NCBI GenBank assembly: GCA_017387165.1
Contig: JAFOFS010000224.1
Location: 1-14,393, forward strand
Origin: Clostridia bacterium
GTDB taxonomy: Bacteria > Bacillota > Clostridia > Oscillospirales > Acutalibacteraceae
Direction of reading: 5' to 3'
DNA length: 14,393 nucleotides
Every line of letters begins with the position of its first letter. The first letter of the stretch is position 1. The notes under the pieces are model-generated. The model was not told the origin of the DNA, ran no database searches, and worked only from the letters and a program-made list of their open reading frames with translations. Shown here piece by piece: positions 6,759 to 13,872 of the stretch. A program made the position numbers and the translations under genes.

Positions 6759-6774
6759 GAAAGGGGTGAGGGGT

Positions 6775-7056
6775 GTGTATCTTCATCTCGGCGCCGCAAC
6801 CGTGGTGCTGCAATCGGATATCCTCGGGGTATTCGATATGGACAACACCACCGTTTCGCCGCACACGCGAAAATTTCTAAACCGCGTGCAAAAAGAAGGG
6901 GAGATGGTGATGGTCACCGAGGATATCCCCAAGTCCTTTGTCTTTTGTCAGGTCGCCGGTCGTCCGGAAACGGTGTACCTGTCCCAGTTAAATCCGGCAA
7001 CCCTACAGAAACGTTCCAACAAAACCCCCGTGGAAGAAGCAGGAGGATCTTTATGA
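6775..7056 (+). CDS. remB: RemB/YaaB-like DUF370 protein
   Basis: 93 aa from GTG 6775. The sequence V/MYLHLGAATVVLQSDIL, the IFD-like GVFDMDNT, the TEDIPKSFV segment (49-56) and the LQKRS motif (77-81) match the DUF370 extracellular matrix regulator RemB (YaaB), which lies between recF and gyrB in Bacillus. RemB is a small regulator linked to biofilm matrix genes in Bacillus; its role here is inferred. The frame is open from an ATG at 6727, but that would encode the parS-like palindrome and the -10. GTG 6775 gives the family N-terminus and has AAGGGG 8 nt upstream. Its last codon overlaps the gyrB ATG (ATGA). Confidence 0.85.
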   Translation: MYLHLGAATVVLQSDILGVFDMDNTTVSPHTRKFLNRVQKEGEMVMVTEDIPKSFVFCQVAGRPETVYLSQLNPATLQKRSNKTPVEEAGGSL

Positions 7057-8996
7057 GTATGGATGAAGAAAAGTTGGTCCCCGAAGTAGTCGAGGAGGAA
7101 TACGGCGACAGCCAGATCCAGGTGTTAGAGGGTCTGGATGCGGTGCGTAAGCGCCCCGGTATGTACATCGGCTCGACCGGTGAACGTGGTCTGCACCACT
7201 TGGTGTATGAGATCGTGGATAACTCGGTGGACGAGGCGCTGGCCGGCTATTGCACCCACATCGAGGTGGAAATTCTGCCCGGTGATATTATCGGCGTCCG
7301 TGACAACGGCCGTGGTATCCCGGTCGGTCTGAACGAAAAGCTCGGTCTGCCCTCCGTGACGGTGGTTTTGACCGTCCTGCACGCCGGCGGTAAGTTCGGC
7401 GGCGGCGGTTACAAGGTGGCCGGCGGTCTGCACGGCGTCGGCTCGTCGGTGGTAAACGCGCTGTCCGAGTGGCTGGAGGTGGAGGTTTCCCGTGAGGGTC
7501 ACACCTACCATCAGCGCTTTGAGAAAGGCAAGATCGCCAGCGATCTGACGATTATCGCGGATACCGAGGAAACCGGTACCTACGTCCGCTTTAAGCCGGA
7601 CGCGGAGATCTTCACCGATACGACGGTATACGATTACGATCGCCTCGAAAAGCGTATGCGCGAGCAGGCGTTCCTGAATGCCGGTCTGAAGATCACGCTG
7701 ACCGATAAGCGCAATCCGGAGGCCATCCGCAGTGAAGAGTTCCACTACGAGGGCGGTATTTCGGAATTTGTGTCTTACAACAACCGCGGTAAGCCGATTC
7801 TGCACGACGAGGTCATTCACCTTTCGATGGCGAGCGGCTCGTCGATCGCGGAGATCGCGCTGCAGTACAGTAGCAGCTATAGCGAAAACATTATGTCTTT
7901 CGCGAATAATATGCTGACAATCGACGGCGGTACGCATGAGGAAGGCTTTAAGACGGCCTTGAAGAACGTATTAAACGCCTATGCCCGCAAGTTCGGCTTG
8001 CTGAAAGAAGGTAACCCCGATCTGAAGGGTGAAGATTGCCGCGAGGGTCTCACCGCCATCATCAGCGTCAAGCTGGAGGATGCGCAGTTTGAAAGCCAGA
8101 CCAAGGCGAAGCTGGGTAACACCGCCATTCGCGCACTGGTCGGCAACCTGATTAAGGAAAAACTGGCTCCGTATCTGGAGGAGCATCCGAACGTCGGTAA
8201 GGCCATTTTGGAAAAGGCGATCGGCGCGGCGGCTGCCCGCGAGGCGGCGCAGAAAGCCCGTGAGCGTGAACGCAAAAAGGTCGGCATTATGAACACCCGT
8301 ATGCCGGACAAGCTCTCCGATTGCATTTTGAAGGACGTCAACCGTACCGAACTGTACATCGTTGAGGGTGATTCGGCAGGCGGCTCGGCCATCCAAGGTC
8401 GTGACTCCAACTTCCAGGCGATCTTGTCCCTGTGGGGTAAGATGCTCAACGTCGAAAAGGCGCGCGCCGATAAGGTGTACGACAACGACAAGCTCAATCC
8501 GATCATCGTGGCGCTGGGCTGCGGTATCGGCGACGATTTCGATCTGTCCCGTCTGCGCTACGGCAAGGTCATCATTATGGCGGATGCCGACGTTGACGGT
8601 GCGCATATTTCCACCCTGTTGATGACCTTCTTCTTCCGCTATATGAAGCCGCTGATCGAGGAGGGTCACGTCTACATCGCACAGCCGCCGCTGTTCAAGG
8701 TTTCCAAGAACGGCAAGAACGTGCACTACGCCTACTCCGACGAGGAACGCGACCGCTACATTGCGGAGCTTGGCGGCTCGGCGGACGTCCAGCGCTACAA
8801 GGGTCTTGGTGAAATGGACCCCGAGCAGCTGTGGGAAACCACCATGGATCCGGCGGTGCGTTCGATGATTCAGGTGACCATCGAGGATGCGCAGGCTGCC
8901 GACGCGACCATCGCGGTGCTGATGGGCGACCAGGTCGAGCCTCGCCGCCTGTTCATCGAGCAAAACGCCAAATACGCCACCAACCTCGATTTCTGA
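7053..8996 (+). CDS. gyrB: DNA gyrase subunit B
   Basis: 647 aa, the ATPase and Toprim subunit. The ATPase domain has EIVDNSVDEA (catalytic Glu53), DNGRGIP (84-90) and the GGKFGGGGYKVAGGLHGVG loop (112-130). QTKAKLGN (349-356) carries the transducer Lys. The Toprim domain has EGDSAGGSA (438-446) and DADVDGAH (511-518), and the C-terminal YKGLGEM block (582-588) is complete. ATG 7053 follows AGGAGG by 6 nt and overlaps the remB stop. The QRDR-equivalent segment reads SLWGKMLNVEKA (459-470), with Trp461 where many GyrB proteins have Lys or Arg. The name GyrB rather than ParE is supported by synteny with recF and gyrA. Confidence 0.97.
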   Translation: MSMDEEKLVPEVVEEEYGDSQIQVLEGLDAVRKRPGMYIGSTGERGLHHLVYEIVDNSVDEALAGYCTHIEVEILPGDIIGVRDNGRGIPVGLNEKLGLPSVTVVLTVLHAGGKFGGGGYKVAGGLHGVGSSVVNALSEWLEVEVSREGHTYHQRFEKGKIASDLTIIADTEETGTYVRFKPDAEIFTDTTVYDYDRLEKRMREQAFLNAGLKITLTDKRNPEAIRSEEFHYEGGISEFVSYNNRGKPILHDEVIHLSMASGSSIAEIALQYSSSYSENIMSFANNMLTIDGGTHEEGFKTALKNVLNAYARKFGLLKEGNPDLKGEDCREGLTAIISVKLEDAQFESQTKAKLGNTAIRALVGNLIKEKLAPYLEEHPNVGKAILEKAIGAAAAREAAQKARERERKKVGIMNTRMPDKLSDCILKDVNRTELYIVEGDSAGGSAIQGRDSNFQAILSLWGKMLNVEKARADKVYDNDKLNPIIVALGCGIGDDFDLSRLRYGKVIIMADADVDGAHISTLLMTFFFRYMKPLIEEGHVYIAQPPLFKVSKNGKNVHYAYSDEERDRYIAELGGSADVQRYKGLGEMDPEQLWETTMDPAVRSMIQVTIEDAQAADATIAVLMGDQVEPRRLFIEQNAKYATNLDF

Positions 8997-9000
8997 CAGT

Positions 9001-9549
9001 ATGATTCAAGACATTTATCGTTTTGCGGAGGGGGAGACGGCGCCCGACGGCGCCGAGGCGCGCGCCTACGTGCGCTACACCCCCGACCGCGAGGAGATCT
9101 ACCGCGCCCTGCGGCTGGCTGACCGCGAGCGTATCGGTCCCGTTCGGATTGCGATCGAATGCGGCGCCGCGTTGGCGATGGGAACTCTCTGCTTTTTCAA
9201 TTTTGGTTTATCCCCGTCCCACCCGAACGGCTCGCTGACCATCGGCATCCTCTGCGTGCTGTTTGCTGCGATCGCCGGTCTTTATGCGCCGATCTCCGCG
9301 TATGTCACAGCAAAGCAGCAAGCGGCCGCCGCCCGTAAGGTGCATTTGTGGATCGGGGAGGACTTCCTCGGCTTCGGCAAGACCGAAAAGACCTACACCC
9401 GTTGGGAATATCGCGATTTCCGCTTGCTCAAAACGAAAACGCTGTGGGTGCTGCTGCAGGGAAAAAGCCAGATGGTGATCCTGCCGACCGCGGCGATTCC
9501 GGCATCGCTTCTGCCGTTTTTGGAAGAAAGGGTGAATAACCGTGTGTGA
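9001..9549 (+). CDS. YcxB-like membrane protein (two TM segments)
   Basis: 182 aa, not a named family member. It has two hydrophobic segments (about 48-70 and 79-103), then a beta-rich region (114-165: VHLWIGEDFLGFGKTEKT, then WEYRDF, then an ILP strand) that resembles the YcxB-like C-terminal domain. It starts 5 nt after the gyrB stop codon with no visible Shine-Dalgarno sequence, so translation may depend on coupling to gyrB. It overlaps the next gene by 8 bp, and the two look like one transcription unit. The function is unknown, and the YcxB call comes from pattern resemblance only. Confidence 0.7.
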   Translation: MIQDIYRFAEGETAPDGAEARAYVRYTPDREEIYRALRLADRERIGPVRIAIECGAALAMGTLCFFNFGLSPSHPNGSLTIGILCVLFAAIAGLYAPISAYVTAKQQAAAARKVHLWIGEDFLGFGKTEKTYTRWEYRDFRLLKTKTLWVLLQGKSQMVILPTAAIPASLLPFLEERVNNRV

Positions 9550-10603
9550 TGAGTCGTTCCAGGCGGATACGCCGTTGGCGATCGTTGCGGTGCGCCGTCC
9601 GGCCGCTGCGCTCTACACGCGCGCCGTTCGAAAGACGTCCCGTCTGTTTTGGATGTTCACCGTTCCGTTTATGGTTTCCGCTTACTTTTTTCTCACCGCC
9701 GCGTTGCAGCTTCCTGCTACTTTCGGGATTCAAAACGACGCGACCGACGCGTTGCGGCCGCTGTGCAGCACGGTGCTGAACATAGCGATCTTTTTGTTGC
9801 TGTTTCGTGTTTTTCTTAACCGCAAAGCCAACAAGCAGCAAGCCCTTGCCCGCGCCCGTCGGGACACCGGAATGCCGTCGGTATATCGTTTTTTCACCGA
9901 CCGCGTGGAATGCAGCGGTCAGCGCGATCGATTCGTGCTTGTGTACGACCGCGTTCTCTCGGCGGTGGAGGACCGCGATGGCTTTTATTTGAACGGCGAC
10001 GGTCTCGTGCTGATTTTGCCGGCCGCCGAGCTGACCGAAACGGACGTTTCCTTCGTGCGGACTCTCCTGCGTCGGCAATTGCCCGACGGCGTGTTCCGTT
10101 GCCGCCGTCAGGCGGTCGGTCAGTTGCCGTATCCGCATCCCATTCCGCTGTACCCCGATCGCGAGGTACTGCCGCCGCAGGTTCCCGATCTGCCGCAGTA
10201 CCACCGCCCGTCACAGCAGACCTTTTTCTCTCTGGTAATCGATGCGCTGCCGCTGCTGATGCTGCTGCAGGTGGCGATGGCCGGTATACTGGTTCTCTGC
10301 TTTGACCTGCAGGAAGGCTGGATGCCCGCGGCGCTGTTTATCGCGCTGTTGCTGTTCTCGCTTTTTCCGCTTTCCCTTTTCGCACAAAAGCATATCCCGC
10401 CGCAGCACCTGCTGGGGTTGTCCGAAACGGAGGGCGGCTGGCGTGTATACCACACCGCCGGCGAATGGTTTTTTCTCCCCGATGAGGTGGTCGTCCGCTG
10501 CCGCGACGATCTGGTGATGCTGTTCACCCCTATCGGCGTGATCGCGACCTCGGTAGAAAATTGTCGCGAAATTCCGGCTCTGTGGGCGCAAATTAACCAA
10601 TAA
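9542..10603 (+). CDS. Tandem YcxB-like membrane protein (four TM segments)
   Basis: 353 aa from GTG 9542, with AAAGGGTG upstream inside the previous gene. It has four hydrophobic segments (about 34-56, 75-94, 228-254 and 259-281). Each pair is followed by a short beta-rich, polar region: 111-165 (VYRFFTDRVECSG...GLVLILPAAEL) and 290-345 (LLGLSETEGGWRVYH...PDEVVV...LFTPIGVIAT). It therefore looks like two fused copies of the unit seen in the preceding gene. A basic linker (about 180-225, Pro-rich) joins the halves. It sits between gyrB and gyrA and ends 74 bp before gyrA. No catalytic motif is visible and the function is unknown. Confidence 0.65.
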   Translation: MCDESFQADTPLAIVAVRRPAAALYTRAVRKTSRLFWMFTVPFMVSAYFFLTAALQLPATFGIQNDATDALRPLCSTVLNIAIFLLLFRVFLNRKANKQQALARARRDTGMPSVYRFFTDRVECSGQRDRFVLVYDRVLSAVEDRDGFYLNGDGLVLILPAAELTETDVSFVRTLLRRQLPDGVFRCRRQAVGQLPYPHPIPLYPDREVLPPQVPDLPQYHRPSQQTFFSLVIDALPLLMLLQVAMAGILVLCFDLQEGWMPAALFIALLLFSLFPLSLFAQKHIPPQHLLGLSETEGGWRVYHTAGEWFFLPDEVVVRCRDDLVMLFTPIGVIATSVENCREIPALWAQINQ

Positions 10604-10611
10604 ACTGTATA

Positions 10612-10641
10612 TTGTTGTAGTAAAAATACAATTAGTATAAA
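10612..10641 (+). promoter_or_regulatory. Candidate promoter of gyrA
   Basis: TTGTTG (10612-10617) and TATAAA (10636-10641) are spaced by 18 bp in the AT-rich gap before gyrA, with a start near 10648. An overlapping TACAAT occurs at 10627-10632. The match is moderate, but the AT-rich gap supports a separate gyrA transcript. Confidence 0.45.
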
Positions 10642-10677
10642 CAAAAATGATACCCCTATTTGATAGGAGGAATTGGT

Positions 10678-13224
10678 ATGGATGAAAATATGATGAAGGA
10701 CACGACGGTGTCGGAGGAAGCGGCTGTGATGGGGGACAAGCTCATCTTGGCGGATCTCGAGCAGGAGATGAAGCGCCGTTTTCTGGAGTATTCCGTTTCG
10801 GTGCTGGTGGCTCGTGCGTTGCCGGACGTCCGTGACGGTCTGAAGCCGGTGCACCGCCGTATCCTGTACACCATGCATGAGAACAACCTCACCCCCGACA
10901 AGGCGTACCGCAAGTGCGCCGATACGGTCGGTACGGTGCTGGGTCGTTACCATCCGCACGGTGACGCGTCGGTGTACGACGCGATGGTGCGTATGGCGCA
11001 GGATTTCTCGCTGCGGTATCCGCTGATCGACGGTCACGGTAACTTCGGTTCGATCGACGGTCACCCTGCCGCTGCGTATCGTTACACCGAGTCCCGTATG
11101 AACAAGATGTCGCTGGATATGCTGGTCGATATCGACAAGAATACGGTGGACTTCGCGCCCAACTACGATGACCGCTTGAAGGAGCCGACGGTGCTGCCGT
11201 CCCGTTTCCCCAACCTGCTGGTCAACGGCTCGTCGGGTATTGCGGTCGGTATGGCGACCAACATTCCGCCGCACAACCTGTGCGAGGTGGTGGACGCCAT
11301 CTGCCTGCTGATCGACAACCCCGATGCGGAGCTGGCGGATCTGATGGAGCACATCAAGGGTCCGGATTTCCCGACCGGCGGCGTCATTATGGGCCGTGCC
11401 GGCATCCGCGCCGCGTATGCGACCGGTCGCGGCCGCATCTGCGTCCGTGCCCGTACCGAGATCACCGAGGAGTCCAACGGCCGCTTCCGTATCACGGTGA
11501 CCGAGATCCCGTATATGGTGCGTAAGCTGGATCTGGTGAAAAACATCAGCGAGCTGGTGGACGAAAAGCGCATTGAGGGCATTGCCGACGTGGTGGACTA
11601 CTCCAACCGCAACGGTATGCGTATCGTGATCGAGCTGAAAAAGGACGCCAATCCGCAGATCGTGCTCAATCACCTGTATCGCTACACCCAGATGCAGACC
11701 ACTTTCGGTGCTATTATGCTGGCGCTGGTCAACGGTGAGCCGCGTGTGCTGTCCCTCAAGCAGATGCTGGAGGAGTACATCAAGTATCAGGTCGAGGTCA
11801 TCACCCGTCGCACGCAGTTTGAGCTGAAAAAGGCGCAGGAAAAGGCGCATATCTGGGAAGCGCTCAAGGTCGCGGTCGATTTCATCGACGAAGTGATCAA
11901 CATTATCCGCAAATCCCCCGATCAGCCCTCCGCCAAGGCGGCGCTGTGCGAGCGTTTTGAATTTGACGACGTGCAGGCGGATGCCATCGTGAAGATGCGC
12001 CTCGGTCAGCTGTCCGGTCTCGGTCGCCAGGAGATCGAGGAAGAGCTGGACGCGCTGCTCAAGAAGATCGCCGGTTTCGAGGAGCTGCTGTCCAGCGAGA
12101 CCAACATCCGTGCGGTCGTGAAAGAGGAATGCCTCCGTATGCGCGACAAGTACGGCGACGAGCGCCGCACCGATATTTCCATCATTTCGGGTGAAATGGA
12201 CATCGAAGACCTCATCCCCGTGGAGGAGAGCGTGCTGACCATGACCCGCCTCGGCTATATCAAGCGTATGGCGGCGGACGTGTACAAGGCGCAGCATCGC
12301 GGCGGTCGCGGTATTACCGGTATGACCACCCGTGACGAGGACGTGACCGAAACGCTGTTCCGCTGCTCCTCTCACGATACGGTGATGTTCTTCACCTCCA
12401 CCGGTCGCGTGTATCGCCTGAAGGGCTACGAGGTGCCGGAGGGCAGCCGTACCGCCAAGGGTATGAACATCGTCAACCTCCTTCCGCTGGAGTCCGGCGA
12501 AAAGGTCACCGCGATGATTCCGGTCAACGAATTCCTGGATGAGCAGTATCTGACGCTGCTCACCCGAAACGGTATCATCAAGCGTACCCGTCTGTCGGCG
12601 TACGCCAACGCGCGTAAGAGCGGCTTGATCGCCATCGATCTTGACGAAGGCGACAGCCTGGTCGGCGTGGCGGTCACCGACGGCTATCAGGATATGCTGG
12701 TCGCGACCAAAAAGGGTATGGCCATCCGCTTCTCGGAGACGAATGCCCGTGTGATCGGTCGTACCGCTCGCGGTGTGAAAGCGCTGAATCTCGCCGCCGA
12801 TGACGAGGTTATCGCGCTGGTGACGCTGGAGCCGGGCAAGATGCTGCTGACCGTCACCGAAACCGGCTACGGTCGTCTGTCGTCCTACGACAACTACCGT
12901 CTGCAGGGTCGCGGCGGTAAGGGTCTGACCAACTACCACGTTGGCAAGTTCGGTGACGTGGCGGCGGTCGTGGCGATCGATCCGGAGCAGGAGGATATTA
13001 TGCTCATCTCCACCGACGGCATCGTCATCCGTATGCACGCGGCGGATATCCGCGTCTGCAACCGTCCGTCCAAGGGCGTCCGCGTGATGCGCTTGGGCGA
13101 GGGTGTCCGTATCGTGTCGCTGGTCACCACCAACCGCGCCGCCGACGACGAGGAAGAACTCGCCAAGCCGGAGGACACCGGCGACGCCGACGAAGGCGCC
13201 GAGGAAACCACCGCGGAAGAATAA
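10678..13224 (+). CDS. gyrA: DNA gyrase subunit A
   Basis: 848 aa, the DNA-breakage and DNA-wrapping subunit. The N-terminal domain has LPDVRDGLKPVHRRILY (48-64), HPHGDASVYDAMVRMAQ (92-108) and the catalytic Tyr136 in YRYTESRM. The C-terminal propeller has the GyrA box QHRGGRG (539-545), which separates it from ParC, and several further GRGGKG-type blades. The tail is acidic (about 820-848). ATG 10678 is chosen because AGGAGG lies 7 nt before it; a TTG six codons upstream is less likely. At the position equal to E. coli Ser83 the residue is Ala97, followed by Ser98; Asp101 equals Asp87. The gene is preceded by its own candidate promoter and followed by a strong terminator. Confidence 0.97.
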   Translation: MDENMMKDTTVSEEAAVMGDKLILADLEQEMKRRFLEYSVSVLVARALPDVRDGLKPVHRRILYTMHENNLTPDKAYRKCADTVGTVLGRYHPHGDASVYDAMVRMAQDFSLRYPLIDGHGNFGSIDGHPAAAYRYTESRMNKMSLDMLVDIDKNTVDFAPNYDDRLKEPTVLPSRFPNLLVNGSSGIAVGMATNIPPHNLCEVVDAICLLIDNPDAELADLMEHIKGPDFPTGGVIMGRAGIRAAYATGRGRICVRARTEITEESNGRFRITVTEIPYMVRKLDLVKNISELVDEKRIEGIADVVDYSNRNGMRIVIELKKDANPQIVLNHLYRYTQMQTTFGAIMLALVNGEPRVLSLKQMLEEYIKYQVEVITRRTQFELKKAQEKAHIWEALKVAVDFIDEVINIIRKSPDQPSAKAALCERFEFDDVQADAIVKMRLGQLSGLGRQEIEEELDALLKKIAGFEELLSSETNIRAVVKEECLRMRDKYGDERRTDISIISGEMDIEDLIPVEESVLTMTRLGYIKRMAADVYKAQHRGGRGITGMTTRDEDVTETLFRCSSHDTVMFFTSTGRVYRLKGYEVPEGSRTAKGMNIVNLLPLESGEKVTAMIPVNEFLDEQYLTLLTRNGIIKRTRLSAYANARKSGLIAIDLDEGDSLVGVAVTDGYQDMLVATKKGMAIRFSETNARVIGRTARGVKALNLAADDEVIALVTLEPGKMLLTVTETGYGRLSSYDNYRLQGRGGKGLTNYHVGKFGDVAAVVAIDPEQEDIMLISTDGIVIRMHAADIRVCNRPSKGVRVMRLGEGVRIVSLVTTNRAADDEEELAKPEDTGDADEGAEETTAEE

Positions 13225-13250
13225 TGCAGTCCACGGAAAAATAGCGTGAT

Positions 13251-13284
13251 AAAAAAGCTCGGTGAGTCATCACCGAGCTTTTTT
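13251..13284 (+). terminator. Intrinsic terminator of gyrA
   Basis: A 15-bp perfect stem (AAAAAAGCTCGGTGA 13251-13265 with TCACCGAGCTTTTTT 13270-13284) and a 4-nt loop, ending in a T-run. It lies 27 nt after the gyrA stop. The A-run on the other side would also stop leftward transcription. Confidence 0.93.
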
Positions 13285-13320
13285 GTTATGAAAACACCAT
13301 TCCTGCAATGTCGCCGCAGA

Positions 13321-13371
13321 TTTTGCCCGAAACCAACGGCGAGCCGTAGGGACCGGCGTCCCCGACGGTCC
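13321..13371. repeat. Palindromic intergenic repeat, copy 1 (family A, direct repeat with copy 2)
   Basis: A 31-bp leader beginning TTTTGCCCGAAACC and ending GGCGAGCCGTAGGG, then a hairpin GGACCG (13350-13355) with CGGTCC (13366-13371), followed by a T-run. The leader recurs at 13373-13402 (one indel and a few changes), giving a 52-bp period. The T-run after the hairpin could act as a weak terminator. Confidence 0.75.
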
Positions 13372-13372
13372 T

Positions 13373-13422
13373 TTTTGCACAAACCAGCGGCGAGCCGTAG
13401 GGCGGGGGCTTGCTCCCGCCGC
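13373..13422. repeat. Palindromic intergenic repeat, copy 2 (family A)
   Basis: The leader repeats copy 1: TTTTGC, an AAACCA stretch, then GGCGAGCCGTAGGG (13389-13402). The following hairpin is a GGCGGGGGC / GCTCCCGCC pair, different in sequence from copy 1 but with the same plan of CCGTAGGG plus a GC-rich hairpin. Confidence 0.7.
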
Positions 13423-13455
13423 GGATTCTGTGCATAATCTCACGGCTACCGAATC

Positions 13456-13506
13456 TTGCCTCGCCCCTTGGGGAGAGGTGGCACGCGGAGCGTGACGGAG
13501 AGGGGT
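13456..13506. repeat. Intergenic repeat, family B copy 1
   Basis: Starts TTGCCTCGCCCCTTGGGG, then AGAGGTGGCACGCG and GCGTGACGGAGAGGGG. Inner complementary blocks can pair in more than one way: the CCCC/GGGG pair, and the 5' CCTC-type block with the terminal GGAGAGGGG. It shares the frame TTGCCTC...GAGGTGGC...GACGGAG with 13570-13621. Confidence 0.7.
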
Positions 13507-13515
13507 GTTAAAGAC

Positions 13516-13552
13516 GGGCGGCAGATTGCCACCCCTACGGCGTCACCGTAAC
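13516..13552. repeat. Palindromic intergenic repeat, family A copy 3 (inverted)
   Basis: Hairpin GGGCGGCA (13516-13523) with TGCCACCC (13527-13534), one mismatch, followed by CCCTACGG and CCGTAAC. The CCCTACG tail is the reverse complement of the CGTAGGG of copies 1 and 2, so this copy lies in the opposite orientation. Confidence 0.6.
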
Positions 13553-13569
13553 ATTACGCCAACCGACCC

Positions 13570-13621
13570 TTGCCTCCCTCTGACGAGGGAGGTGGCTCGC
13601 CGTAGGCGAGACGGAGGGAGA
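13570..13621. repeat. Intergenic repeat, family B copy 2
   Basis: The first hairpin, CCTCCCTC (13573-13580) with GAGGGAGG (13585-13592), is a perfect 8-bp stem. It is followed by GTGGCTCGCC...GGCGAGACGGAGGGAG, in which CTCGCC and GGCGAG pair and the terminal GGAGGGAG can instead pair with the first CTCCCTC block. The spacing and frame match copy 1 with different pairing bases, which suggests compensatory change. Confidence 0.75.
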
Positions 13622-13633
13622 GATCATTCTGTA

Positions 13634-13676
13634 CGCGGGTCGTCGAGGACGCCGACCCCTACGAAATTGCCGTAAC
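13634..13676. repeat. Palindromic intergenic repeat, family A copy 4 (inverted)
   Basis: Hairpin GGGTCG (13637-13642) with CGACCC (13653-13658), then CCCTACG and CCGTAAC. The CCCCTACG...CCGTAAC tail repeats that of copy 3 (13532-13552). The loop GAGGACGCCG mirrors the GGCGTCCCC of copy 1 in reverse complement. Confidence 0.65.
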
Positions 13677-13772
13677 TCCCTCAAAAAAAATCAAATTCCG
13701 CCCAAAACGCTTTACTAATAGAAATATGATACAACAATAATACATAATGTATTATCCGTAATCTACCCCCAC

Positions 13773-13801
13773 TTGACAAAATGAAACCGCTGTATTATAC
13801 T
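13773..13801 (+). promoter_or_regulatory. Promoter of queT
   Basis: TTGACA (13773-13778) and TATACT (13796-13801) are separated by 17 bp, close to full consensus. The start would be near 13808, directly before the hairpin and riboswitch. A 9-bp-arm palindrome lies upstream (13737-13755). Confidence 0.85.
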
Positions 13802-13819
13802 ACAAAATGCCCGTCGGGC

Positions 13820-13861
13820 GGTCAGTTCGAAACCATCCTGACCTTAAATAAAACTAGGGAG
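13820..13861 (+). promoter_or_regulatory. preQ1-I-type riboswitch upstream of queT
   Basis: Stem P1 pairs GGTCAG (13820-13825) with CTGACC (13838-13843) around a 12-nt loop (TTCGAAACCATC). An A-rich tail TTAAATAAAACTAGGGAG follows (13844-13861), the shape and 3' signature of preQ1-I (hairpin, A-rich strand, conserved 3' block for the pseudoknot). That 3' block contains the GGGAG Shine-Dalgarno of queT, which suggests translational control. The pseudoknot was not modelled. The downstream queuosine-precursor transporter is the expected target. Confidence 0.8.
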
Positions 13862-13872
13862 CGTGTTGAAAA

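Noticed and set aside
6727..6774. Longer RemB start at ATG 6727
   Set aside because: It would encode the parS-like palindrome and the promoter -10, and it adds residues not found in the family.
7125..8963. Minus-strand open frames opposite gyrB (about 270 and 330 codons)
   Set aside because: Shadow frames of gyrB codon bias with no domain and no start signals.
10120..13038. Long open frame of 972 codons on the minus strand, antisense to gyrA
   Set aside because: It lies almost wholly opposite gyrA and is His/Arg/Val-rich with no recognisable domain. Such antisense frames arise from the GC-rich, GGT/CGT-heavy codon use of the real gene. No ribosome site or promoter was seen.
13246..13437. 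Short open frame over the gyrA terminator and first repeats
   Set aside because: It translates a terminator and palindromic repeats, with no ribosome site and no family resemblance.
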